Positions 24,493-31,963 of a DNA stretch of 64,000 bases are shown here, one piece after another. The notes under the pieces were generated by a model, which had not been told where the DNA came from, made no database searches, and worked only from the letters and a program-made list of their open reading frames with translations. A program made the translations under genes and the position numbers. This DNA is from JABCPE02 sp963509715 (GTDB taxonomy: Bacteria; Bacteroidota; Bacteroidia; Flavobacteriales; Weeksellaceae), in the NCBI GenBank assembly GCA_963509715.1, contig CAUPCB010000001.1, forward strand, positions 1 to 64,000. Direction: 5' to 3'. Numbering within the stretch: position 1 is the stretch's first letter; every line of letters begins with the position of its first letter.

Positions 24493-24556
24493 TTGAATAA
24501 ATTTCCTGATTTTTGCTCGTAAAAGCGAAATTAGGAAATTTTGTCCTATTCAAAAT
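24493..24556 (+). terminator. long hairpin after uvrC
   Basis: Nested inverted repeats: the inner stem AATTTCCTGATTTTTGCT / AGCGAAATTAGGAAATT, with a few mismatches, and an outer TTGAATA / TATTCAA. They follow the uvrC stop within 10 bp. The T run after the inner stem is short, so this is a probable rather than certain terminator. Confidence 0.55.
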
Positions 24557-24652
24557 ATCGTTTTTAAATCATTTTCGGAAATTTTGTCTTATTTTATGTG
24601 ATAGAATGGTTTTTGCAATTTAGATTTCAGATAACTTTTAAAATAAAAAATT

Positions 24653-27241
24653 ATGAATCTAAATCAATATACCGTAAAATCACAAGAAGCCATCCAAAAA
24701 GCACAACAAATTGCTTTGGATTCTGGCAACCAGAGTATAGAACCTCAGCATCTATTGGAAGGAATTTTCCAAGTGGATGAGAATATCTCAGCTTTTCTGA
24801 TGAAAAAAGCAGAAGCCGACCTTAACCTAATAAGACAAAGAAACAGAGAGTCTTTGGAAAGCCTCCCAAAAGTGGAAGGCGGAAATATTTACCTTTCTCA
24901 AAGTGCCAGCAAAGTCCTTTTGGAAGCGCCTAACATCGCTAAAAGAATGGGCGATGAGTATGTGACTTTGGAGCATATTTGGTTGGCGTTATTAGAGGTG
25001 AGTTCTTCCGTTTCGCAGATGTTGAAAGACATGGGCGTGACCAAATCCCTTTTGGAAGGAGGAATCAAAGAACTTAGAAAAGGTTCAAAGGCGACTTCGG
25101 CAAGTTCCGAAGAGACTTACCAATCACTTAATAAATACGCTAAAAACTTCAATGAACTGGCAGCAGAAGGGAAATTAGACCCAGTAATCGGGCGAGATGA
25201 AGAAATCCGAAGAGTGCTGCAGATTCTTTCGCGAAGAACCAAAAACAATCCTATTCTCATCGGTGAACCAGGAGTAGGTAAGACCGCCATCGCAGAGGGA
25301 ATAGCCCATAGAATCATCAGTGGAGATGTTCCAGAAAACTTGATGGACAAAACGCTCTATTCACTTGACATGGGAGCACTGATTGCAGGTGCGAAATACA
25401 AAGGAGAGTTTGAAGAAAGACTGAAATCCGTAGTGAATGAAGTGGTAAAATCCGATGGACAGATTATCCTTTTCATCGATGAAATTCACACCCTTGTAGG
25501 TGCAGGCGGCGGCGAGGGAGCGATGGATGCTGCGAATATCCTGAAACCAGCTTTGGCGAGAGGAGAGCTTCGTTCCATCGGTGCGACAACACTTAACGAG
25601 TATCAAAAATACTTTGAGAAAGACAAAGCTCTGGAACGCCGTTTCCAAAAAGTAATGGTGGAAGAGCCAGACACAGAATCAGCGATTTCTATTCTTCGTG
25701 GAATCAAAGACAAGTATGAATTCCACCATAAGATTAGAATAAAAGATGAAGCCATCATCGCGGCGGTAGAAATGTCTCAGCGATATATTTCGGATAGATT
25801 TTTACCAGATAAAGCCATTGACCTAATCGATGAAGCTTCTGCAAAATTAAGAATGGAAATCAATTCCAAACCAGAGGAATTGGATGTTTTAGACAGAAAA
25901 CTTATGCAGATGGAGATAGAGCTGGCGGCAATTTCCAGAGAGGGCAACCAGACCAAGATAGACCATCTGAAAGAAGATATTGCGAAAATCACTGAGGAGC
26001 GAAACCAAATCAACGCAAAATGGCTTAGTGAAAAGCAGAAATCCGAGGATTTGACTCAGATTAAAAAAGATATTGAAAGCTTGAAATTAGAAGCTGAAAG
26101 AGCTCAGCGTATGGGTGATTATGCAAAAGTTTCGGAGATACAATATGGAAAACTCCGTGAAAAGGAGGACGAGCTACAAAAACTGGAATTGGCGATGCAG
26201 AATCAGCAGAATGAGCTTGTAAAAGAGGAAGTTACCGCAGAAAACATCTCTGAAGTAGTGGCGAAATGGACAGGAATTCCAGTGACTAAACTACTTCAGT
26301 CCGAAAGAGAAAAACTGCTTCATTTGGAAGATGAACTCCACAAAAGAGTGGTAGGGCAAGAGGAAGCGATACAATCCGTAGCTGATGCTATCCGAAGAAA
26401 CAGAGCTGGGCTGAATGATGAGAAAAAACCTATCGGGTCTTTCCTTTTCCTCGGAACTACGGGAGTTGGTAAAACCGAGTTAGCGAAAGCCTTGGCGGAG
26501 TTCTTATTTGATGATGAAAATAATATGACCCGTATCGATATGTCTGAATATCAGGAGAAACACTCTGTTTCTAGATTGGTAGGAGCGCCTCCAGGGTATG
26601 TAGGCTATGATGAGGGCGGACAGCTGACAGAGGCCGTAAGAAGAAGACCATATTCTGTGGTACTTCTGGATGAGGTAGAAAAGGCACACCCAGATGTGTT
26701 TAATACCTTGCTTCAAGTGCTGGATGATGGGCGATTGACAGACAACAAAGGTCGCGTAGTGAATTTTAAAAATACCATTATCATCATGACTTCTAACCTT
26801 GGTTCTCATATTATTCAGGAGAATTTTGAGAAAATTAATGAAAGTAATTTAACTGAAATTGTAGAAAAAACCAAAGAAGAAGTATTTGACCTGTTGAAAC
26901 AAACTCTACGACCAGAGTTCCTCAATAGAATAGATGAAACGGTGCTGTTCCAACCATTGAATTACAATGAAATCGGAAAAATCGTTCAGTTCCAACTAAG
27001 AGGAATCAACAAAATGCTGGAAAGCAGAAATATCATCTTGACTGCAACGCAGGAAGCGATAGATTTCATCCTGAAAAAAGGCTACGACCCAGCATTTGGA
27101 GCTAGACCACTGAAACGAGTAGTACAGCAGGAAGTTCTGAATAAACTCTCAAAAGAGATTTTGGCTGGAAATGTAAAAGAAGGCGAGAGAGTGACAGTAG
27201 ATTGTTTTGATAATAAGCTGGTTTTCAGACCGACAGAGTAA
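24653..27241 (+). CDS. clpB: ATP-dependent chaperone ClpB
   Basis: A hexameric AAA+ disaggregase working with DnaK on aggregated proteins. The 862-aa length is standard. Residues 1-145 are the Clp repeat N-domain (NQYTVKSQEAIQKAQQIAL, PQHLLEGIF). The first AAA+ module has Walker A GEPGVGKT (about 203-210) and LFIDEIHTLVGAG. The coiled-coil middle domain spans about 400-530. The second AAA+ module has Walker A GTTGVGKT (about 601-608), VVLLDEVEKAHPDV and the C-terminal FGARPLKRVVQ. The middle domain and the absence of an IGF/IGL ClpP-binding loop distinguish ClpB from ClpA/ClpC. I could not identify a heat-shock operator upstream. Confidence 0.97.
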   Translation: MNLNQYTVKSQEAIQKAQQIALDSGNQSIEPQHLLEGIFQVDENISAFLMKKAEADLNLIRQRNRESLESLPKVEGGNIYLSQSASKVLLEAPNIAKRMGDEYVTLEHIWLALLEVSSSVSQMLKDMGVTKSLLEGGIKELRKGSKATSASSEETYQSLNKYAKNFNELAAEGKLDPVIGRDEEIRRVLQILSRRTKNNPILIGEPGVGKTAIAEGIAHRIISGDVPENLMDKTLYSLDMGALIAGAKYKGEFEERLKSVVNEVVKSDGQIILFIDEIHTLVGAGGGEGAMDAANILKPALARGELRSIGATTLNEYQKYFEKDKALERRFQKVMVEEPDTESAISILRGIKDKYEFHHKIRIKDEAIIAAVEMSQRYISDRFLPDKAIDLIDEASAKLRMEINSKPEELDVLDRKLMQMEIELAAISREGNQTKIDHLKEDIAKITEERNQINAKWLSEKQKSEDLTQIKKDIESLKLEAERAQRMGDYAKVSEIQYGKLREKEDELQKLELAMQNQQNELVKEEVTAENISEVVAKWTGIPVTKLLQSEREKLLHLEDELHKRVVGQEEAIQSVADAIRRNRAGLNDEKKPIGSFLFLGTTGVGKTELAKALAEFLFDDENNMTRIDMSEYQEKHSVSRLVGAPPGYVGYDEGGQLTEAVRRRPYSVVLLDEVEKAHPDVFNTLLQVLDDGRLTDNKGRVVNFKNTIIIMTSNLGSHIIQENFEKINESNLTEIVEKTKEEVFDLLKQTLRPEFLNRIDETVLFQPLNYNEIGKIVQFQLRGINKMLESRNIILTATQEAIDFILKKGYDPAFGARPLKRVVQQEVLNKLSKEILAGNVKEGERVTVDCFDNKLVFRPTE

Positions 27242-27260
27242 TTGTTATAATGTTATAAAG

Positions 27261-27336
27261 ACCATTTAGACCTGCTGAATAATCCAACCTTGTTATTGAT
27301 CTTTTTCATAGAATCCTTATGGCGGGTCTAAATGGT
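27261..27336. repeat. 15-bp inverted repeat downstream of clpB
   Basis: Arms ACCATTTAGACCTGC (27261-27275) and GCGGGTCTAAATGGT (27322-27336) match at 14 of 15 positions (the odd one is G-U) around a 46-nt centre. A conventional terminator follows separately at 27361, so this one is something else: a structured RNA, an mRNA 3' element or the remnant of a small mobile repeat. Confidence 0.6.
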
Positions 27337-27360
27337 TATTTTAAATGTAAATCCAAAAAT

Positions 27361-27388
27361 AAAATCCTTCAAATTTGAAGGATTTTTG
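27361..27388 (+). terminator. terminator after clpB
   Basis: A 13-bp perfect palindrome (AAAATCCTTCAAA and its complement) running into a T tract. Confidence 0.8.
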
Positions 27389-27419
27389 TTGTTAGAAATG
27401 TCTTTGCTAATAAATCAGA

Positions 27420-27449
27420 AAATCAAGTCTCAAAGGCTTGATTTTTTTC
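27420..27449 (+). terminator. second terminator before gpsA
   Basis: The stem AATCAAGTC / GGCTTGATT with loop TCAAA is followed by seven T residues. It is a backup terminator immediately ahead of the gpsA promoter box. Confidence 0.7.
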
Positions 27450-27451
27450 TT

Positions 27452-27459
27452 TACCTTTG
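27452..27459 (+). promoter_or_regulatory. -7 box of gpsA
   Basis: TACCTTTG followed by TGG. The first in-frame ATG (27468) is 9 nt downstream and the second (27480) 21 nt, which favours the second as the start. Confidence 0.5.
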
Positions 27460-27479
27460 TGGTTTAAATGAAAAACGAT

Positions 27480-28484
27480 ATGACTGAGAACAAAAATTTA
27501 CCAAAAGTCGGAGTTATTGGGAGTGGTAGTTTCGCTACTGCAGTAGTAAAAATGCTGATGGAAAACTGCGAGAAAGTCCATTGGCTGCTTCGTGATGATG
27601 GCACAAGGGAGGCTCTGATTTCGCAGGGTAGTAACCCGCACTATCTTACCGCAGTGAAATTTAACCCAGAACGATTGGTTTTGACAATGGATATCAATGA
27701 GCTGGTGACAGCCTGCGATGTGATTATTCTAGCAACGCCATCCATCTATCTAGCGGATACCATAGAGAAGATGACCTGTGATTATTCAGGGAAGATATTT
27801 GCTTCGGTGATTAAAGGAATTGTTCCAAAGCATAATGATATTGTAGCGAATTATCTCCGTGATACCTTTAAGATAGGATACAGAAGCCAAGCAGTTCTTG
27901 CAGGGCCGTGTCATGCGGAAGAAGTTGCCATGGAGCGTTTGTCTTTCCTCACTGTGGCTGCTGCCAGCAAGGAAACCACTCAGATGCTGAGCGACTTGTT
28001 GTCTTCACGATATATTAGAATTAACCAAAGTAATGATATTTTGGGCAATGAATACAGCGCAGTCCTCAAAAATATCTATGCTATAGGAGCAGGAATGGCG
28101 AATGGGCTGGGCTATGGGGATAATTTCCAAGCGGTATATATTTCTAATGCGGTTCGGGAGCTGGAAAGAATTCTAGATGCGGTATATCCAGAGCCAAGAG
28201 ATGTCAATGAAAGTTCGTACATTGGGGATTTGCTCGTTACGGCTTACTCGTTGTTCAGTAGAAACAGAATGTTTGGGAACTACATCGGGAAGGGCTATAC
28301 CGTGAAATCTGCTATTCAATCCATGAGCATGGTGGCGGAGGGCTACTACGCTACTAACGGAATCCATCAGATTATTAAAAACAATAAGATAGATGCTCCT
28401 ATCGTGCAGCATATTTATAGAATTCTTTACGAAGAGAAAAACTGTGAAGAAGAATTTACAAAACTTGTTCAAAAGCTAAATTAA
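27480..28484 (+). CDS. gpsA: NAD(P)H-dependent glycerol-3-phosphate dehydrogenase
   Basis: Reduces dihydroxyacetone phosphate to sn-glycerol 3-phosphate, the backbone for phospholipids. From the ATG at 27480 it has 334 aa, normal for GpsA; an in-frame ATG at 27468 would add four residues. The N-terminal Rossmann motif is KVGVIGSGSFATAVVKML. ATPSIYL and VIKGIVP are followed by VLAGPCHAEEVAMERLSF, the substrate-binding GPCHAEE form used in Bacteroidota in place of GPSFA. The C-terminal helical domain includes LGNEYSAVLKNIYAIGAGMANGLGYGDN, with its catalytic Lys. It leads an operon with two small genes; the next starts 1 nt after its stop. Confidence 0.95.
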   Translation: MTENKNLPKVGVIGSGSFATAVVKMLMENCEKVHWLLRDDGTREALISQGSNPHYLTAVKFNPERLVLTMDINELVTACDVIILATPSIYLADTIEKMTCDYSGKIFASVIKGIVPKHNDIVANYLRDTFKIGYRSQAVLAGPCHAEEVAMERLSFLTVAAASKETTQMLSDLLSSRYIRINQSNDILGNEYSAVLKNIYAIGAGMANGLGYGDNFQAVYISNAVRELERILDAVYPEPRDVNESSYIGDLLVTAYSLFSRNRMFGNYIGKGYTVKSAIQSMSMVAEGYYATNGIHQIIKNNKIDAPIVQHIYRILYEEKNCEEEFTKLVQKLN

Positions 28485-28485
28485 A

Positions 28486-28758
28486 ATGAAAGAATACATA
28501 GAATACAACACTAAACAAGGCATCACTGACCTACTGTCTGAAATAGAACTAGACGATGAAAAAGGCTGGGTAGAAGGAATGCACAAAGGAGAAATGATAG
28601 CTTCTATCAAACTTCCTAATAACAATTTTAATTATAATGAAAATGGCGAACTGGTGGAGGAATACTCATCTCAGAAATATCTAAGGGTAGATTATCTGGC
28701 GAGCCTCAGACCTGTGAGTTTTGATTTTAAAATTGTGGCGTATAGATTTTTGGATTAA
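28486..28758 (+). CDS. hypothetical protein downstream of gpsA
   Basis: A 90-aa acidic cytosolic protein with no signal peptide, membrane segment or cysteine. I do not recognise the family. It is mixed alpha/beta, with YIEYNTKQGITDLLSEIEL at the start and KYLRVDYLASLRPVSFDFKIVAYRFLD at the end. The start codon lies 1 nt after the gpsA stop, so it is almost certainly co-translated with gpsA and expressed at a related level. No motif suggests a link to glycerolipid metabolism. Confidence 0.65.
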   Translation: MKEYIEYNTKQGITDLLSEIELDDEKGWVEGMHKGEMIASIKLPNNNFNYNENGELVEEYSSQKYLRVDYLASLRPVSFDFKIVAYRFLD

Positions 28759-28777
28759 TTTAATAAATAGTTATAAT

Positions 28778-29359
28778 ATGAAAACCATTGGAAAATTTTT
28801 ATTGATTTTATCCCTTGTATTGGGAACAGGAAGTTTATTCTCTCAAAAAGTGGTGACACAAGAAATAGCCAAACCATCTGAGGGGAAGTCGTTAGTTTAT
28901 ATTGTCAAATCAGGAGCGGGGTACCTTATAAATTTTAGAATATATGATGGAGACAAGTTCTTGGGTGCGTTGAATGGATTTAGTTATATGGTGTATGAGT
29001 GTGAGCCAGGAAAACATTTATTTTGGGCAGCATCAGAAAATAGAGATTTTATAGAAGCTGATCTAGAGCCTAATGGCGTATATGTTATAAACGCTAAAGG
29101 ACAGATGGGAGTGGTTGTAGCTGGAGTAAATTTAACTCCACTGAATCCAAATGAGTTCAAAGATAGAAGATTATTTTATCAGGTTATAAAACACTACACT
29201 AAACAAACGGACTTTAATACTAATGTAGATAAGTCTGAAAATATTAAACAGGCAATGGAAAAGTATGAAGACCTCAAGAAAAAGAATTCATCTAAGATAC
29301 AATATTTAGATCCTAGCTGGCAGTTTAAAAATGCAGATAAACCTCAAAGAGATAAATAA
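28778..29359 (+). CDS. secreted DUF2846-like protein
   Basis: A 193-aa exported protein. I use the ATG at 28778, which opens a clean signal peptide (MKTIGKFLLILSLVLGTGSLFSQ, cleaved near residue 22); the longer upstream reading overlaps the previous gene and lacks a signal. The mature domain has SLVYIVKSGAGYLINFRIYDGDKFLGAL, then YMVYECEPGKHLFWAASENRDF and YVINAKGQM. This pattern of a fixed small ligand property followed by a PGKH turn is typical of DUF2846 and related lipoproteins. There is no lipobox Cys here. It lies 19 nt after the preceding gene and 15 nt before an EamA permease, so probably one operon. Function unknown. Confidence 0.7.
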   Translation: MKTIGKFLLILSLVLGTGSLFSQKVVTQEIAKPSEGKSLVYIVKSGAGYLINFRIYDGDKFLGALNGFSYMVYECEPGKHLFWAASENRDFIEADLEPNGVYVINAKGQMGVVVAGVNLTPLNPNEFKDRRLFYQVIKHYTKQTDFNTNVDKSENIKQAMEKYEDLKKKNSSKIQYLDPSWQFKNADKPQRDK

Positions 29360-29374
29360 GAGGATAATAAAAAA

Positions 29375-30289
29375 ATGAATCAATCGAAAAAGGGATTTAT
29401 CTATACGACTATTGGTGCTACGCTGTGGGGTATAAATGGGGCTTTTGCGGAGTTTTTGTTTTTGCAGAAAAAGGTAACTTCTGACTGGCTGACTCCATAC
29501 AGGCTTTTGCTGGCAGGGATTTTTTTATTGGTTTATCTTTATGCCAAGGATAAAAATAAAATCTTTGATATTTTTAGAAATACTAAAGATTTGATAAGGG
29601 TGTTCGTTTTCGGGGTTTTTGGTATGCTGGGAACACAATATACCTATTTCACTACGATACAGCATTCTAATGCAGGCATTGCCACGGTGCTTCAGTATTT
29701 TGGGCCTACGCTTATCTTGCTTTATGTTTGTTTTAAAGAAAAAAGAAAACCAAAACCATATGAAGTAGTCGTTTTGTTTTTATCTCTTTTGGGTGTGTTT
29801 ATTCTGGCTACGCATGGAGATATGAGCACTTTGAAGGTTTCTTCTGTGGCTCTGTTTTGGGGAATGCTCTCAGCAATTACTTTGGTTATATACACGGTGC
29901 AGCCAGCAGAGATTTTAAAGAAATATGGAACGGCGGTGGTCATCGCATGGGGAATGTTCATCGGCGGAATCGCACTTTCTATCACCGCGAAGCCATGGGA
30001 ACAGCCCGTGAAGGTGGATATTGTAGTAATCGTATTTTTATTGCTGATTGTCCTTTTGGGAAGTATTTTTGCATTTCTGTTTTATCTGTCAGGTGTAGGA
30101 ATTATAGGCCCTACGAAGGCAAGTATGATAGCCTGTATAGAACCTGTGGTAGCTACGATATGTTCTGTAGTATTTTTAGGAAATCCTTTTTCCTTCTTGG
30201 ATGCGATAGGATTTGCTTTTATCTTGTCCACGGTGTTTATTGTAGCATATATTTCGGATAGAGAAAATAAAAAAAATACCACTCAATAA
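29375..30289 (+). CDS. EamA/DMT family transporter
   Basis: An inner-membrane permease of 304 aa with ten predicted helices in two EamA repeats (about residues 8-140 and 153-295). The first opens GFIYTTIGATLWGINGAFAEFLF and the second SVALFWGMLSAITLVIYTV. The ends of both repeats carry the usual motif: LQYFGPTLILLY in the first and GPTKASMIACIEPVVATICSVVFLG in the second. Drug/metabolite transporters of this branch export metabolites or amino acids; the substrate cannot be assigned. It is the last gene of the gpsA-led run and converges on the POT transporter over a shared terminator. Confidence 0.85.
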   Translation: MNQSKKGFIYTTIGATLWGINGAFAEFLFLQKKVTSDWLTPYRLLLAGIFLLVYLYAKDKNKIFDIFRNTKDLIRVFVFGVFGMLGTQYTYFTTIQHSNAGIATVLQYFGPTLILLYVCFKEKRKPKPYEVVVLFLSLLGVFILATHGDMSTLKVSSVALFWGMLSAITLVIYTVQPAEILKKYGTAVVIAWGMFIGGIALSITAKPWEQPVKVDIVVIVFLLLIVLLGSIFAFLFYLSGVGIIGPTKASMIACIEPVVATICSVVFLGNPFSFLDAIGFAFILSTVFIVAYISDRENKKNTTQ

Positions 30290-30302
30290 GTGGTATTTTT
30301 GT
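30274..30302. terminator. terminator between convergent EamA and POT genes
   Basis: AAATACCACT / AGTGGTATTT with loop CAATA, flanked by A and T runs; usable on both strands. Its left arm overlaps the last codons of the EamA gene. Confidence 0.75.
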
Positions 30303-30308
30303 TTTGGT

Positions 30309-31961
30309 TTATTTCACGCCTTTTTCTTTCATGGCTTTATTTAGTGGTTTTAGGATGGCAACTCCCAGTAGGGTAGCGATGAGCAGCAGGGCGAAATTTA
30401 CCCAGAAGAAATTAGCTTTGTCTTCGTAGCTGTACCACATACTTGCTAGTATACCAGAGAGTTTGTTCCCTATCGATGTAGAAAGGAAAAATCCTCCCAT
30501 CATCAGCGCTGTAATTCTCGGTGGAGAAAGTTTAGACACCAAAGAAAGTCCCATAGGAGACAGACAGAGTTCGCCTACTGTGATGATTCCATAAGCAGCA
30601 AACAACCAAAGTGGTGATACTTTGTAAGCACCGTTATCTCCTGCATATACAGCGCTTACCATCACAAGACAGCTGAGAGCTGAAAGGAATAATCCCAAAA
30701 CTATCTTTGTAGGGGTAGAAGGTTCTTTGTCTTTTCTACGAAGCATCATAAAGAAGCCTACCACCACTGGTGTAAGGGCGATAACCCAGAAAGGGTTGAT
30801 AGACTGGAATAGCTCGGTATTGTAGAGATATACTTTCTTGTCTGGATTGGCTTCCAGCTCGGCTCTTTGTTCCTTGTTTATATTTTTGAAATAAATATCT
30901 TTTCCTTGCTCTTTTTTAGGTTTTCCATCTTCATCTTTTACAGTTTGGAACTGATTGTCATGAACTGCAACTTCCTTTGTATTGTAATCCTTTGTATCAA
31001 CCAAATAGATGCTTTCCAGCGGTTTTTCTAAAGCAGTAGGAACACTTCTGTCTGTGTAGTAATTTGCCCAGCGGGTAAGGGCAGTTCCGTTTTGTTTAAA
31101 TACAGCCCAGAACATCATACTCACCGCAAATATCGCCAACAAGGCTCCAATAGGTTTCTTGTCCTCTGCATTTGCACTGATGTAAATAAAAATATAAAAC
31201 AAAATAACAGGAATACATGCAAATATAAAGGCATCTGTAGAATCTGACCCAAAGATATTCCCAGGGATTACCCATCCGATAACTCCCGCGATGATGGCAG
31301 GAAGGAACACTTTTACCAAGATGGAACTGATAGTGGTATCGCCCTCTTGGACAGGTTTCATTACATTGGCATGAACGACATGTTTTTTACCAATAGAGAA
31401 AATAATCAGTCCTAAAAACATTCCTACACCAGCCGTCACGAAAGCCTCGCCCCAGCCATATTTGTTTCTCATATAGGCCGCAATGATATTACATACAAAA
31501 GCTCCGATGTTTATCCCCATGTAGAAGATGTTGTATCCTGCATCTTTATTGGCTTTATACTTATCATCAGAATAGAGATTTCCTAAAAGAGTAGAAATAC
31601 TTGGTTTAAAGAATCCATTACCCACGATTATCAGCCCCATGGATACATAGAACATGGACACATCTTTGAAAAGTCCTAACCCAATGTATCCCAGCCCCAT
31701 AAGCGCCCCACCGATGTAAATCGCCTTGATGTATCCCAGCAGTCGGTCTGCAAGAAACCCGCCAAGAAAAGGCGTAAGGTAGGTAAGGGCAATGAATGTC
31801 CCGAAGATGTCATCAGCATGTTTGCTATCAAAGGCAAGACCACCCTTGTCAGCATCAATCATGTACAACACGAAGATTCCTAAAATCAAATAATAACCGA
31901 ATCTTTCCCACATTTCTGTGAAGAAGAGATAGGGCAAACCTTTTGGATGTTTGTTTTTCAT
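30309..31961 (-). CDS. proton-dependent oligopeptide transporter (POT/PTR family)
   Basis: An inner-membrane H+-coupled di/tripeptide importer of 550 aa with about 12-14 helices. The N-terminus HPKGLPYLFFTEMWERFGYYLI contains the ExxER-type proton-coupling motif (EMWERF). FLGGFLADRLLGYIKAIYIGG and GNGFFKPSISTLLGNLY are PTR2 signatures, and GELCLSPMGLSLVSKLSPPRITALMMGGFFLS marks the C-terminal half. A periplasmic or cytosolic loop of about 90 residues (about 300-385, rich in charged residues) is longer than in DtpT. It lies 2 nt downstream of the dipeptidyl peptidase gene, so dipeptides released by that enzyme are the likely cargo. Confidence 0.94.
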   Translation of the reverse strand: MKNKHPKGLPYLFFTEMWERFGYYLILGIFVLYMIDADKGGLAFDSKHADDIFGTFIALTYLTPFLGGFLADRLLGYIKAIYIGGALMGLGYIGLGLFKDVSMFYVSMGLIIVGNGFFKPSISTLLGNLYSDDKYKANKDAGYNIFYMGINIGAFVCNIIAAYMRNKYGWGEAFVTAGVGMFLGLIIFSIGKKHVVHANVMKPVQEGDTTISSILVKVFLPAIIAGVIGWVIPGNIFGSDSTDAFIFACIPVILFYIFIYISANAEDKKPIGALLAIFAVSMMFWAVFKQNGTALTRWANYYTDRSVPTALEKPLESIYLVDTKDYNTKEVAVHDNQFQTVKDEDGKPKKEQGKDIYFKNINKEQRAELEANPDKKVYLYNTELFQSINPFWVIALTPVVVGFFMMLRRKDKEPSTPTKIVLGLFLSALSCLVMVSAVYAGDNGAYKVSPLWLFAAYGIITVGELCLSPMGLSLVSKLSPPRITALMMGGFFLSTSIGNKLSGILASMWYSYEDKANFFWVNFALLLIATLLGVAILKPLNKAMKEKGVK

Positions 31962-31963
31962 AA

